From Lachnospiraceae bacterium (GTDB lineage: Bacteria > Bacillota > Clostridia > Lachnospirales > Lachnospiraceae), in NCBI GenBank assembly GCA_016291655.1, contig JAEEYF010000020.1:1-58372 (forward strand): a stretch of DNA of 58,372 bases. Reading direction: 5' to 3'. Shown here one piece after another: positions 24,064 through 34,376 of this stretch. Within the stretch, counting starts at the first letter, position 1; each line of letters starts with the position of its first letter. Under the pieces are notes generated by a model, which did not search any database, was not told the DNA's origin, and worked only from the letters and a program-made list of their open reading frames with translations. The position numbers and the translations under genes were made by a program.

Positions 24064-25916
24064 GCCATCACCTCCCCTGTAGCCACAGCATCTTCTTTTT
24101 CAGCATCCGCATTGGGATTTTCGCGATAGTACTTACCCTGTACCACAAACATCTCGTAGTACTCGCCGCGCTTAGCCATCAGTTCCTCATGAGTACCGTA
24201 TTCCCTTACTCCCGTGCCGTCAAAAAGCGCGATCTTGTCGCAGAACCGGGTACTCGCAAGACGGTGGGATACATATATGGCTGTCTTACCCTTTACAAGG
24301 TCCGCAAAGCTTTCATAGATCTCCGCTTCCGCAAGAGCATCCAAAGCTGCCGTGGGCTCATCCATGATGACCATGGGAGCATCCTTGTACAGTGCTCTCG
24401 CAATGGCAAGTTTCTGTCTTTCTCCGCCGGAAAAATCGGTTCCGTTTTCATCGATGACCTTCAGCATCATCTGATCCAGGCCGCGTTCGAGGGTTTCAAG
24501 CTTATTTCCGAGACCGACCTTTTTCAGGACCTCTTTTATCTTTTCATCATCATTTTCCTTAACGCCGCAGGATACGTTGTCACGAAGAGAAAAAGCAAGG
24601 ATGCTGAAATCCTGGAACACGGTTGAATAAAGGGAATAAAGGTTCTCTTTTTTGAGTTCCCTGACGTCAATGCCGTTAATGTAAATGTGTCCCTCATTGG
24701 GTTCGTAAAGACCGCAGATCAGTTTTACAAGAGTGGATTTACCAGCTCCGTTCACTCCGACCACCGCCAGGCGCTCACCTCTGTGGATCGTAAACGAAAA
24801 ATCGTTAAAAATGTCCTTTTCCGTGTTGGGATAGCGGAAGGTCACATGATCGAAAACGATCTCAACAGAATCGGAACCGTCTGTTTCCTTGCTGCCTTCC
24901 TTTATCAGATCATCGTCGATCATCCTATAGTAATCATCAACGTACTGCCCTTCATTTCTCAGGAAAGTCGTGTCATTTCCCAAATCTATCATAGCAGCGA
25001 GGAGCGAAGTGATCAGGGCAATGTACATTGTGAAGTCACTGATAGGCATACCGTTGTAAGCCTCATATAAAAGGAATCCGTACATGGCAACATTTGTCAA
25101 AAGCAGGGTAAACAGACTCAAAAAGCCCAGCGCAAACTTTCTGTTTGCTATCATGGCTCTGATGCCCGCATACGCACGGATCTCGGTTTTATAGTTTTTC
25201 AGTATCCTGTCGCGAAGATCGAATATCCTGATGTCCTTACCGAAACGGAAATCTGCAGAAGTTCTCTCGTAGTAGTCCAGTTTTCTGCGCGCCTTCGCCA
25301 GGTCTTCCTTGCGGGCATATTCATAGTCATGGGATCTTGCCGAAACAAACATGGTTGTTGCCACATGCAGGATCAATGCCAAAACCACAAGCGGATGGAG
25401 GGCAACGCCGAGAACGATCATTCCAAGCAGCGAAAGCACCTTCGCCGGAAGCCTCATAAGCTTTCCGTACACGCCTTCCACGCCTTCGGTATTGTTGTTG
25501 CAGGAGTTCATCGCTTTATCATACTTTTCGAAGAAAGAGGAATCCTCAGCGTACCTGTAATCCATTTTCTGGATCTTTTCGCTCTGACGCCTCAGAAACT
25601 CAAGCCTTACCACCATGCATTCACTGGTCAGCTTGTTATCCATAAATTCATTAAGGAAACTCAAAAAACCTGCGATCAGAAAATATATCGCCATCGCAAT
25701 GATAAGGTTTCGGATCACCTCATCCCCTCCCGTTTCCAAAACACCGATGGCTATCTTCGGCAGGAATATGCTGCAGAAGGGTGACAGACCCAAAGGTATT
25801 ACCGCAACGGTGCCCAAAACATAAAGAAAAGGATAGATCCTTTTGGCATCCGCCAGCATTCTTTTTACAGTTTTCCATACACTGTATTTTTTTTCTGAAC
25901 TTGCTTTATTTTTCAT
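24060..25916 (-). CDS. ABC exporter, fused membrane and ATPase domains (subunit 1)
   Basis: A 618-residue half-transporter with a six-helix membrane domain (about 30-330) and an ATPase domain with Walker A GVNGAGKSTL, signature FSGGERQKLAIARA, Walker B MVIMDEPTAALDA and YVSHRLAS. No degenerate catalytic site is visible, unlike many heterodimeric exporters. It has a 25-residue C-terminal extension rich in Ala and Glu. It starts 30 bases behind tldE and overlaps its partner by four bases. Confidence 0.9.
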   Translation of the reverse strand: MKNKASSEKKYSVWKTVKRMLADAKRIYPFLYVLGTVAVIPLGLSPFCSIFLPKIAIGVLETGGDEVIRNLIIAMAIYFLIAGFLSFLNEFMDNKLTSECMVVRLEFLRRQSEKIQKMDYRYAEDSSFFEKYDKAMNSCNNNTEGVEGVYGKLMRLPAKVLSLLGMIVLGVALHPLVVLALILHVATTMFVSARSHDYEYARKEDLAKARRKLDYYERTSADFRFGKDIRIFDLRDRILKNYKTEIRAYAGIRAMIANRKFALGFLSLFTLLLTNVAMYGFLLYEAYNGMPISDFTMYIALITSLLAAMIDLGNDTTFLRNEGQYVDDYYRMIDDDLIKEGSKETDGSDSVEIVFDHVTFRYPNTEKDIFNDFSFTIHRGERLAVVGVNGAGKSTLVKLICGLYEPNEGHIYINGIDVRELKKENLYSLYSTVFQDFSILAFSLRDNVSCGVKENDDEKIKEVLKKVGLGNKLETLERGLDQMMLKVIDENGTDFSGGERQKLAIARALYKDAPMVIMDEPTAALDALAEAEIYESFADLVKGKTAIYVSHRLASTRFCDKIALFDGTGVREYGTHEELMAKRGEYYEMFVVQGKYYRENPNADAEKEDAVATGEVMA

Positions 25917-25946
25917 AGGTTACTCCCTCATTTATATTTTATAACA

Positions 25947-27227
25947 TTAGCAGCCCGCTATGGAAACCTCCTTAAGGAAGATCGCCTTGGGCCCGGAAAT
26001 CGTAGTTGTTTCCATACGTTCTTTCGAGAGCCTCACAGACTTCTGTACTTCCTGAACAGAGCCGTTTACACTTCCTCCCGTAACGGGAACCGTCTTCTCT
26101 CCGTCATTATAGTAGGCGAGACGGATTTCTCCCCTGAAGGTGCCTGTTACTTCGTCAAGCTGAAAATCCGAGAAGTTCACGATATACAGCCCCTTTTGCT
26201 TTTTCATTTCTTCAAGGCTCATATCTCCGCTGTTTATCCTGTACTTCCCGTAGGAGCCTACAGCAGGCACTCCCAGATAGCGACAGAACCGGAGTGCTCC
26301 CTGATAATTCTTTAAAACGCCTTTTTCAAGGCCTTTTCGCTCGACCATCCGGATACCGTCGTAATTAAAGGGCGCAGCGGGCAGAAAGTCCAGTGTGATC
26401 CTGTCACCCGTGGTCTCGTCTTCCTTCCCCTGAACAAAATCTCCCACCTTGTTTTCAAAGTAGCCGAGATAATTGTACGCCGCGTCCGTCTGTCCCATGT
26501 AATAGTTTAGGACTTCCTCCGCATATTGGTTCGGAAGGACTATGTCCGCTTTACCGTTCACGGGATTGCTTACAGCCACGCTTCGATCTCTTGTCATCGC
26601 AAGGGTTTCCTCGACCTTCTCTGCCAGCAGTTCGCACTCTAAGTTGTCATAGTCAAAACTTGCATAGGTCTCCACATCTTGGGGTTCCTTGCACTGGCAG
26701 ACATATTCACCGTTAACCTTGTACATTACCCAGCTTACGTCCACTCCGTTACTGTTCAGGACTCTGCTATAGCTTCTTGTGAGGAACAACTCCGCGGAAT
26801 TCACGAAGGTGTTGCTGTCCGTATCGTTACGGTAAAGAGCCTCAACCATCTTTTCAAGAGCTTCCTCGGCAGTCAGTTCCGCAATGTTGCTTTTTGCCAC
26901 CACCGTGTCACTCACAAGCTTTTCAGCGATCTCATAGGCCTTGTTTGTAACAAAACCTGCAGAGAGAAAAGCTTTTCTGACCTTGGAATCAACCGCCTCA
27001 TCACTCATGGCGGGCTCAACCGAGAAGCTTGCATTTCCCAGATACTTTACGCCGTCCTTTTCAAATTCCCTGTATACCGTAACATCGACTGTTTCGGTGT
27101 TAGCTATCCTTCTTGTGTCCAGCTTCTTTTTAACAAAGAATACCTCGGTGGATTCGCAAACGGTGTCCACCAGCTTGTATATGCTTACGTTATTGTTTTT
27201 AAGTGCTTTTAAGATCTTTTCTATCAT
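25947..27227 (-). CDS. tldE: TldE/PmbA-type subunit of the TldD-TldE protease
   Basis: A 426-residue protein of the modulator-of-gyrase (TldD/PmbA) family without the metal-binding HExxxH helix, which marks it as the non-catalytic TldE partner. The C-terminal part has the family patterns GDRITLDFLP and VTGGSVNGS. The heterodimer encloses a cavity that degrades unfolded or modified peptides, as known for microcin B17 maturation and CcdA turnover. It follows tldD by 12 bases. Gene order tldD-tldE-ABC-ABC suggests peptide processing followed by export, which is inference. Confidence 0.88.
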   Translation of the reverse strand: MIEKILKALKNNNVSIYKLVDTVCESTEVFFVKKKLDTRRIANTETVDVTVYREFEKDGVKYLGNASFSVEPAMSDEAVDSKVRKAFLSAGFVTNKAYEIAEKLVSDTVVAKSNIAELTAEEALEKMVEALYRNDTDSNTFVNSAELFLTRSYSRVLNSNGVDVSWVMYKVNGEYVCQCKEPQDVETYASFDYDNLECELLAEKVEETLAMTRDRSVAVSNPVNGKADIVLPNQYAEEVLNYYMGQTDAAYNYLGYFENKVGDFVQGKEDETTGDRITLDFLPAAPFNYDGIRMVERKGLEKGVLKNYQGALRFCRYLGVPAVGSYGKYRINSGDMSLEEMKKQKGLYIVNFSDFQLDEVTGTFRGEIRLAYYNDGEKTVPVTGGSVNGSVQEVQKSVRLSKERMETTTISGPKAIFLKEVSIAGC

Positions 27228-27239
27228 ACTTCAACCCCC

Positions 27240-28670
27240 TTAGCCCAATCTTATCTGTGCCTTGATGTAAGGGCCGCCGTCAGAAACCTTGACTAACTCT
27301 TTGTAACCTTTGCCGCAGGCGCCGGAGCCGCCGAGTTCGAAGGTGTTGCTCATCATGGATATGGATTCAAGAAGCTCGGGGACGTAACCCGAAAGGATAC
27401 AGGGCGAGAACACCTTGCCCGTAAGCTTTCCGTTCTTAATCTCTCGAGCCATGTCGACCATCATCTGTATGCCCCAGTTTTTGGGATCTTCCATGCCCGA
27501 AGAGGGATTTTCCAAAAGGAAACCGTAGTCCACGGAAGCGATCATCTCTTCCACGGTGCTGTTTCCGGGCTCGAAGTAGGTGTTGGTCATTCTTGTATAT
27601 GCTTTTCTCTTGTAAGACTCTCTCTTGCCGTTTCCGGTAGGTTCCGTGCCGAGATACATAGCCGACTGGGCATCGGACATACCCGCCTTGAGGATGCCCT
27701 TTTCGATGATCACGGTGTCCTTTGCAAGCACGCCCTCATCATCAAAGAAGTAGGTACCCGTTTGAGCCACGGCATTTCCGCTGTCGTGCATGGTGACCAG
27801 ATCGGACGCCACGCGCTTTCCGATGTAGTTCTTTGCAAGAGCTCTGTCTTTAACAAACATATCCATCTCAACGCCGTGTCCGAACGCTTCGTGAACGATC
27901 ATGCCCGTTACATGGGGATTGCATACGCAGGTATAGGTTCCGGGGATCATAGGCTCTGCGGACAGATACTCTATGGCCACATCACAGGCTGCTTTAACGC
28001 CCTTTTCCATCTCATCCATGATCTCAAAACCGCAAAGTCCGGAGAAGGGATAGTAGTTGTCACGTACCTTGTCGCCTTCCTTCGCAACAACGGTGAGGTA
28101 GGCTTCAACCCACATATTGCTCTGGATCATATCCTTGTTTTTCGAAAGAAAGAGCTTCGTGTACTTCTGGTAATTTATACGCGCGCCCGCATTGATGATC
28201 CTCTTGTCGATCGCGAACATCGCGTTTTTGAGGCTTGTAAGCCTCTCTGTTATCTTTTCGTCGCCCATTTCCCAAGGCGCGATCTCGTACTCGCTGCTGT
28301 CCGAAAAGACGCAGGGTTCATCCGTCATCCGCTTATATTCGCAAAGTGAAAGTTCTCCCTTTGCCACCTTTTTAAGTTCCATTGCTTCGTCAAGCTTCTT
28401 AACTATCTCCGGGATCATTTCCTCGGAGAACACGTTAAAAGAGTATTCGCCATAGGCATTTCCGTCATAGGCCTTGATAACAAAACCGCAATTTGAGTAT
28501 CTGTCTACCTCTCCTATGCTCACGCCCGCTTTGCTTGAAGAATACATGTTGCCCATGGAATCCACCGCAAGGATCGAGGCATAGGGGTACTTGGCAAGCA
28601 CGCTGTCAAGCAATTTCTTAAGAACAGGCTTAACGGAAACGATGTACCTGCTGTGTTCAATTTTTTTCAT
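27240..28670 (-). CDS. tldD: TldD metalloprotease subunit
   Basis: A 476-residue TldD-family protein with the zinc-binding helix MIVHEAFGHGVEMD (HExxxH) at about residue 255 and the downstream FEPGNSTVEEMI and Cys-containing GSGACGKGY region that supplies a third ligand in the family. It is the catalytic partner of TldE. It overlaps the 3' end of the GH3 gene by 14 bases, so it is translationally linked to that gene despite an unrelated function. Confidence 0.9.
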   Translation of the reverse strand: MKKIEHSRYIVSVKPVLKKLLDSVLAKYPYASILAVDSMGNMYSSSKAGVSIGEVDRYSNCGFVIKAYDGNAYGEYSFNVFSEEMIPEIVKKLDEAMELKKVAKGELSLCEYKRMTDEPCVFSDSSEYEIAPWEMGDEKITERLTSLKNAMFAIDKRIINAGARINYQKYTKLFLSKNKDMIQSNMWVEAYLTVVAKEGDKVRDNYYPFSGLCGFEIMDEMEKGVKAACDVAIEYLSAEPMIPGTYTCVCNPHVTGMIVHEAFGHGVEMDMFVKDRALAKNYIGKRVASDLVTMHDSGNAVAQTGTYFFDDEGVLAKDTVIIEKGILKAGMSDAQSAMYLGTEPTGNGKRESYKRKAYTRMTNTYFEPGNSTVEEMIASVDYGFLLENPSSGMEDPKNWGIQMMVDMAREIKNGKLTGKVFSPCILSGYVPELLESISMMSNTFELGGSGACGKGYKELVKVSDGGPYIKAQIRLG

Positions 28671-31032
28671 GTGATAAAACTCCTTTTATGAAATTAACAA
28701 TATGAAGTGCGCACTGCTCCAGCTCCGCTCTTGTGAGTTTTCCCTCTTCCAGCGATTTTTCGAGATTGTCGCCTCTTTCGTTGGTTTCGGCTGTTCCGCT
28801 GTCCACGCACATATATATGTCGTTCTGCGCTCTGACCATGGATCTCACATCCGTAAGATCGTGTTCAAAGCCGCCCTTTACGACATCATTGAGTCTTGCC
28901 CACCAGTCGGTCATTACCATACCCGTGAAGCCCCAATCCCTGCGAAGGATCGTCTCCGTAAGATCATAGTAAGCCGAGGTGTGATGACCGTTTACCATGT
29001 TGTAGGAGGTCATTACGGACTTTGCTCCGCCCTCCCTGATCGCCGTTTCGAAGCCCTTAAGGTAGATCTCCCTGAGTGCACGGGCGGAGATCACGTTATT
29101 CTCATAGAATCTGCCCACCTCCTGAGAGTTGGCGCAGAAATGCTTGATGACCGCTTCGTGGCCGCTTTCCGCAACGCCCTTCACGCAGGCAGCCGCCATC
29201 TTACCCGTGAGATAAGGGTCCTCCGAGAAGTACTCAAAGTTTCTGCCGCACAAGGGATGGCGGTGGATGTTCATGCCGGGTCCGAGAAGAACTTCTATGT
29301 TATTCTCATCCATTTCTTTCCCTATGCCCTTGTACAGCTCCGTGATCAGCTCCGGATCCCAGGTGCATGCAAGCGAAGTGGCGGAAGGGATCTGGGTTGC
29401 GTATAAACCCTTTTTCATATGTATTCCGCTGGGTCCGTCCGCACAGCAGACAGCAGGCATTCCCGCCTCACGCAGCTTCCTTGTGAGTCCTCCGAAGGCG
29501 GAAGCGGTTCCGGGTGTAACAAAGGGGCTGTCCGTTCCTTCACCTCTTACAAGGCTCATGAGCACTTTATCTTCAAGTCCGGCAACAAAAGCTTCCGCGG
29601 TTGCTTTTCCGCTCAACACGTCCGTAAAGCTGCAGGCTGTTTCGCTTTTTTTAAGAGGCTTGGGCAACCTGTCCTCTATCCTCTTTTCAAGATCGACGGT
29701 GGAAACAGGCACGTTTTCATAAGCAGGACCGTTCTCCGTAGCCTTGAGACGGATGAACTTCTCCGTCGGAGCCATTGCTTCCTCGCAGGTCTTCACTGCC
29801 TTGGTCTCAGTGATCTCAAACTTCTTCTTTCTTCCGGAAAGGCATGCTTCTCTTGCGCTTCTTACATCGAAGCCCGCAAAAAAGCGGTAAACTCCCGCTT
29901 CCAATACAAAGCAGTCCTTGTGTCCGGTAATTCCCGAATCATCGAAGGCTGCCATCTGCGCTTCCTGAATGACCACCTCCACTTTTTCCTCTTCACCGGG
30001 CTCTAACACCCCGGTCTTTTTGAAGCCGATCAGTTCTCTCTCGGGACGACCGAGCTTTCCCTTGGGCGCGGAGAAATAGACCTGGAACACCTGTGCTCCC
30101 CTGTAATTACCGGTGTTTTTCACTGTTCCGGAAACTCTGAGTCCGTCCTTTTCCTCGACCTTAAGCCCTTCAAGCGCAAAGTCTGTGTAGGAAAGGCCGA
30201 AACCGAAGGGATAGAGCACCGCCTTGGGATTAAAGGTCTCAAAGTAGCGGTAGCCCACGTATATGTCTTCCTCATAGAAGTTTTCTTTTTCATCGCCGAA
30301 ATTCTTGTCGGCAATATTGTCGGATATGCGCCCGGATACAGTGTCTGCCAAATGCCCCGAGGGTGTTACCGCACCCGTAAGAACATCAGCGAGTCCGTTT
30401 CCTCCTTCACTTCCGCCCGTCCATGCATAGAGGAGGGCGTCGATCCTGTCATGGCACCATGCTTCGTCGGTCCAGGACAGGTCCATGATATGCGAGGTGT
30501 TGAAAACAATGCCCACATGAGCAAAAACCCCGGTCACAAGACCGATCAGGCGCTTTTCCTCAGCAGTCAGGCGATAGCTTCCCGGAGCGTCAAGAACCTC
30601 CTTCTCTTCTCCCGCCCTTCTTCCGATGAAGATGAGGGCCTTGTCGTTTCTCTTGTCCGCTTTTACGATGTCTTCCTCATCAAGACGTTTTTCAAGCTGT
30701 ACTCTGGGCTCACTTGCAAACTTTCCGTCCGTCCCTTTGTCAAAGGGATGTTCCCCGATCCAGTCTGCATAGATCTTCTCGATCTTTTCGTCTATGCCCT
30801 TTTGGCCGTTTTCTCTGAGGCCGTCCGCTACGGAAGCATGGCTTCGTACATTGACATTACCGCCGGAGCCTGTTCCGCACATAATATATTCATAGGCCGC
30901 TCTTCCGAAAAGAGCTATTTTGTCGTCTGCCTTAAGAGGCAGAAAATCGTTGTAATTTCTGAGTAATACGGCCGAATCCGCCGCAGCCCTTCTGCAGATG
31001 GGCTTTAATTCTTCCAATGCTTCACCTTTCAT
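28657..31032 (-). CDS. Beta-glucosidase GH3 with permuted domain order
   Basis: A 791-residue family 3 glycoside hydrolase in which the usual second domain comes first. Residues 1 to about 240 resemble the GH3 C-terminal alpha/beta domain (DSAVLLRNYNDFLPL), then an FnIII-like domain (about 300-395, GRPERELIGFKKT), and the TIM-barrel catalytic domain is C-terminal (about 470-770) with the nucleophile Asp in GMVMTDWWA and the KHFCANSQE motif. This reversed order is known from Butyrivibrio fibrisolvens and Ruminococcus albus enzymes. No signal peptide, so cytoplasmic hydrolysis of imported beta-glucosides is likely. Starts 27 bases behind the esterase gene. Confidence 0.92.
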   Translation of the reverse strand: MKGEALEELKPICRRAAADSAVLLRNYNDFLPLKADDKIALFGRAAYEYIMCGTGSGGNVNVRSHASVADGLRENGQKGIDEKIEKIYADWIGEHPFDKGTDGKFASEPRVQLEKRLDEEDIVKADKRNDKALIFIGRRAGEEKEVLDAPGSYRLTAEEKRLIGLVTGVFAHVGIVFNTSHIMDLSWTDEAWCHDRIDALLYAWTGGSEGGNGLADVLTGAVTPSGHLADTVSGRISDNIADKNFGDEKENFYEEDIYVGYRYFETFNPKAVLYPFGFGLSYTDFALEGLKVEEKDGLRVSGTVKNTGNYRGAQVFQVYFSAPKGKLGRPERELIGFKKTGVLEPGEEEKVEVVIQEAQMAAFDDSGITGHKDCFVLEAGVYRFFAGFDVRSAREACLSGRKKKFEITETKAVKTCEEAMAPTEKFIRLKATENGPAYENVPVSTVDLEKRIEDRLPKPLKKSETACSFTDVLSGKATAEAFVAGLEDKVLMSLVRGEGTDSPFVTPGTASAFGGLTRKLREAGMPAVCCADGPSGIHMKKGLYATQIPSATSLACTWDPELITELYKGIGKEMDENNIEVLLGPGMNIHRHPLCGRNFEYFSEDPYLTGKMAAACVKGVAESGHEAVIKHFCANSQEVGRFYENNVISARALREIYLKGFETAIREGGAKSVMTSYNMVNGHHTSAYYDLTETILRRDWGFTGMVMTDWWARLNDVVKGGFEHDLTDVRSMVRAQNDIYMCVDSGTAETNERGDNLEKSLEEGKLTRAELEQCALHIVNFIKGVLSHEKN

Positions 31033-31058
31033 ATGCTACCTCATTTTTTTGATCGGGA

Positions 31059-32447
31059 TCACTTTGTATAGGCCAGTGCAAGTATCGTTTGTGCGGTACC
31101 TTCGCTGCCTGCCGTGGGTTTGATGACGATCTCATGATGCTTGACGTCATCGGAATTGATTATCAGCGTTGTGACAGGCTGATTCCATGCATCGCTCTTG
31201 GTGGTTTGGATTGTTTTCTTCAGTTCACCGTCCACATAGACATCAAGGGAAGTCTCCTTTGATGACCTGACACACTTTGTAACGATCACAAAATTCCGGC
31301 AAGTTAAGTCCGCTTTCATACCATCACTTCCGCTGTTTGCTTTTCTGGTCCAGCCGTTCAGCAGTGCGTGATTATCCGAGTTCCCGGTTGAGGAGAAGTT
31401 CGTCCTCTCCGCGGTAAAGCATCCGGTCTCAACCACAGCTCCCTTTGCATCGTTGTGATCTATCATGGTGGTTGTCTCGTAAGTCGCCCATGCTTTTACC
31501 GAAGCTTCTTCATTAAAGACATACTCTGTGTAAGAGGTGTCCTCCATACACTTTTTGATCATATATGCGATAAGCTTTGCATAGAGCTTGTGACCGTCTG
31601 TTTTCGGATGAACACTATCAGCCGAGAAATCCGACCAGAGGATGAATTCACGTGCCTTGGGTGTCTCAAGCCCGGTCCTTACACTCACCATTGGCAGCTC
31701 GTAGTTGGTTCCTATGGTTTTCATGTAGACCTGCGTAGCGCCTGCGTAAGTCGCATCCGAGAATAGAAGGATGACCGCAGGTTCATTCTCCGCCTTAAGG
31801 CATTTTCTCACAAGACCTTCATAGGTCATCTTGTTAAATATGCTCGTATCATTGTTGACGGCGAACTCGATAAAGATAATGTCGGGATTGTATGAAAGCA
31901 CATCTTCATCTGCTCTCACCACTCCGAGGTCAGAGCCCGTTCCGGAAATGGCAGCGTTCACATACTTGATGTTATCACCGTTTCCGTAGTTGTCACGGAT
32001 ATATTCATAAGACATGTAGGCATAGCCCTTCTTGTAGCCCTGAGGTGTTCTCTCGCTTGAGCCCTCGCCCTCGGTAACGGAACCTCCGAGATAGCAGACT
32101 ATCGTTTCCTCTCCATTTTTGGCTTTTTCAAGCTTTTCTCTCAGACGATAGGTGTTTCCCGTACTGAGCAGTCCCTTTTCAAAGAAGTTGTTGTAGTACT
32201 GCGCCAGCTTCTTTTCCAGAGAAGTGGAGGGTGCAAAATAAGCCTCTCCGTCAAAGATATCCACTATTGGAGTAGGTGTGGGAGTGTCTGTCGGAGTTGG
32301 TGTTGAAGTCGGTGTGTTTGTTGGAGTAGGCGTCGCGGTGATCACCCAGGGTGTGGGCGTCGCTGCAGAACTCTTTTCCGCGTTTCCGCAGCCGGAAACA
32401 GCTATCAGTGCCGTAAGGCAGGCAAGTGTGAACAATGCTTTTTTCAT
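31059..32447 (-). CDS. SGNH-type esterase lipoprotein with Thr-Pro linker
   Basis: A 462-residue surface lipoprotein. Lipobox AVSGC gives Cys20 as the lipid anchor; a TPTPTNTPTSTPTP-type linker covers about 30-60. The SGNH hydrolase domain (about 90-300) shows YLGGSVTEG with the nucleophile Ser, NAAISGTGS, AVNND and SVHPKTDGH with the catalytic Asp/His pair. The last ~150 residues are beta-rich and may bind carbohydrate. Likely deacetylates plant polysaccharide or cell-wall glycan outside the cell; the substrate is unproven. It is the first gene of the series running to 22285. Confidence 0.85.
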   Translation of the reverse strand: MKKALFTLACLTALIAVSGCGNAEKSSAATPTPWVITATPTPTNTPTSTPTPTDTPTPTPIVDIFDGEAYFAPSTSLEKKLAQYYNNFFEKGLLSTGNTYRLREKLEKAKNGEETIVCYLGGSVTEGEGSSERTPQGYKKGYAYMSYEYIRDNYGNGDNIKYVNAAISGTGSDLGVVRADEDVLSYNPDIIFIEFAVNNDTSIFNKMTYEGLVRKCLKAENEPAVILLFSDATYAGATQVYMKTIGTNYELPMVSVRTGLETPKAREFILWSDFSADSVHPKTDGHKLYAKLIAYMIKKCMEDTSYTEYVFNEEASVKAWATYETTTMIDHNDAKGAVVETGCFTAERTNFSSTGNSDNHALLNGWTRKANSGSDGMKADLTCRNFVIVTKCVRSSKETSLDVYVDGELKKTIQTTKSDAWNQPVTTLIINSDDVKHHEIVIKPTAGSEGTAQTILALAYTK

Positions 32448-32500
32448 CTTCTTCTCCTAAAAACTTTAGATCATCGGTCTTTTACATAGAATATCCGACA

Positions 32501-32538
32501 TAAAAAACCTGTGTAAGTATATCACATTACACAGGTTT
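32501..32538 (-). terminator. Terminator of the chemoreceptor gene
   Basis: Minus-strand stem AAACCTGTGTAA/TTACACAGGTTT (12 pairs, arms 32527-32538 and 32505-32516) followed by TTTTTTA. It lies 32 bases behind the chemoreceptor stop and just before the esterase promoter region. Confidence 0.9.
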
Positions 32539-32569
32539 AGTCTGCCGTTATTTAGACAAATTCCAACAT

Positions 32570-34195
32570 TTATTTGTCAATACGGTACTTGTTCAACTGG
32601 TTTGCGGTATTCATTACTTCATTGTTTCTTTCCCTTGCTCTCATTGCCTCTTCCTCATTGTTAATGGCAATGGAAGTAACATTCTGGCTGCCTGCCGCGA
32701 TCTCTTCACTGGCCGCGGAAAGATGAGCGATACTTTCAACGATCTCAACGTTGGCGCTCTTCAGATTCTCAATGTTGCCTGCGATAAGCTTTACGTTCTT
32801 GTCAAGGATCTTCATCTTATCACCGGTTTCGGTAAAGTTCTCGTTAACCATCTGGATCAGCTGAGTCTGCTCATTGGTAGCTTCAACGGATTCGTTGATG
32901 GAATCGGAAACAAGCTGTGACTTTTCGGTCAGTCTCTCTATCATTTCACCGATCTTGTTTGTGGCATTCTTTGTCTGCTCGGACAGAAGTCTGATCTGCT
33001 CGGCAACTACCGCGAAGCCTCTTCCCGCTTCACCCGCCCTTGCGCTCTCAATGGATGCATTAAGAGCAAGAAGGTTGGTCTTGTTGGAGATCGCAAGGAT
33101 CGTATCGGCGAAGTTTCTCATCTCCTGCATATTATTTACGAGTTCTCCCATCTCGGTAACAACCTTGCCCGAAACGTTCTCGATGATGACCGTGTTCTCT
33201 TTCAGTTTGCCTACATGCCCAACACCTTCATTAACTTCGTCACCGACTTCTTTTGCAATCTGTGAAAGTTCAACGGCGTTGTCTGCGGTCTTTTCAACGG
33301 CAGCCTGGATCTCCTTTGTCTTCATGGACTGTCTTTCAGCTTCCTGAGTATTGCTCTCCGCTGCGCCCGAAACTTCGGAAACAGACTGCTTTACTGCCTC
33401 AGAGGACTGTGCAAGGGAATTGAGAAGGACATCAACCTCTCCTGTCCCTTCCTTAACCCTGTCAGCGATCTCAAGGACTTCCTGCATCATTCTCTTCTGT
33501 TCATCCCCCTTATCCTCGATGGATCCGAAGATATCGCGGTTGAATACGTCAAGGATGAGAGGAACGATGATCATTGCAGAACCGAAACCGGCCAGAAGGA
33601 TGATCTGCGCGTTTAATTCATCGGGTCTGATGTCACAATAGGGCTTCAGTACCGTTGAAAACAATAATATCTTAATAAAGATAACAATGGTTGAACCGAC
33701 ACCCGTTCTTACACTTCTCTTTTTATTGTAGTGAAGCATGTATACAAATACGGCGGGAACCATCAGCAGGGTGTAAGCAGTATTGGCTGTAAATAGCATT
33801 ATCAGGATATAATATATCGCATAACTGTATGCCATCCAGTGCGCAAGCTTTTCCGCGTTCTTCCGCTGTGCAAAAGCAATCCATGCAAGGAATGCGATAA
33901 AAGCTATTCCAAGAATTGCCGTAAAGGGCTTGCACCAGGGAAATTTCTGGACAAACGCGTTTTTGGTCATAAGAAGGATCACTATGTTTGCGATCGCAAG
34001 AAGAGAACATACCATAAACATGATCACGTTGATGTGGACAGTTCTTTCATGGGCATCCGCATATTTGCGAACTTTCCTGTCCGCCTCTATGAACGGAAGC
34101 TTTTCGTTTACCTTATCGTTGATCCGCTTCTCGATCTCCTCGTTAAACTCTTTTCTTTTTTGCGATAACTCTGCGACTCTTTCTTTAGCGTCCAT
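32570..34195 (-). CDS. Methyl-accepting chemotaxis protein with polytopic sensor
   Basis: A 541-residue chemoreceptor. After a short cytoplasmic coiled segment there are about six membrane helices (about 48-225) with only short loops, then a cytoplasmic signalling domain (about 250-541) with the highly conserved tip [19 protein letters not shown] and [15 protein letters not shown]. No large outer ligand domain and no HAMP are evident, so the membrane bundle itself is the probable sensor. Start chosen at 34195 with AGAGG upstream; the reading frame is open a further 72 codons without a ribosome site. Confidence 0.88.
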   Translation of the reverse strand: MDAKERVAELSQKRKEFNEEIEKRINDKVNEKLPFIEADRKVRKYADAHERTVHINVIMFMVCSLLAIANIVILLMTKNAFVQKFPWCKPFTAILGIAFIAFLAWIAFAQRKNAEKLAHWMAYSYAIYYILIMLFTANTAYTLLMVPAVFVYMLHYNKKRSVRTGVGSTIVIFIKILLFSTVLKPYCDIRPDELNAQIILLAGFGSAMIIVPLILDVFNRDIFGSIEDKGDEQKRMMQEVLEIADRVKEGTGEVDVLLNSLAQSSEAVKQSVSEVSGAAESNTQEAERQSMKTKEIQAAVEKTADNAVELSQIAKEVGDEVNEGVGHVGKLKENTVIIENVSGKVVTEMGELVNNMQEMRNFADTILAISNKTNLLALNASIESARAGEAGRGFAVVAEQIRLLSEQTKNATNKIGEMIERLTEKSQLVSDSINESVEATNEQTQLIQMVNENFTETGDKMKILDKNVKLIAGNIENLKSANVEIVESIAHLSAASEEIAAGSQNVTSIAINNEEEAMRARERNNEVMNTANQLNKYRIDK

Positions 34196-34301
34196 ACAAT
34201 ACCTCTTTCTTTCTTTATTCTTTCCCCATATGCATTGTATTATACTAAATGTATATACAAAAATCCATAAATAAAAAGAAAAGCCTTTCTGCTTTCCCCA
34301 T

Positions 34302-34330
34302 AAAAAAAGGAGCTCCCCGAAGGTTGCTCC
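34302..34330 (-). terminator. Terminator of the kinase-aldolase-aminotransferase operon
   Basis: Minus-strand hairpin GGAGC/GCTCC enclosing a C(TTCG)G tetraloop helix, followed by seven T (34302-34308). It lies 46 bases behind the aminotransferase stop. Confidence 0.85.
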
Positions 34331-34376
34331 CTGTTTTTTTCGTTTATCCCGATAGCTGTATTTATCTTTTAAAATA

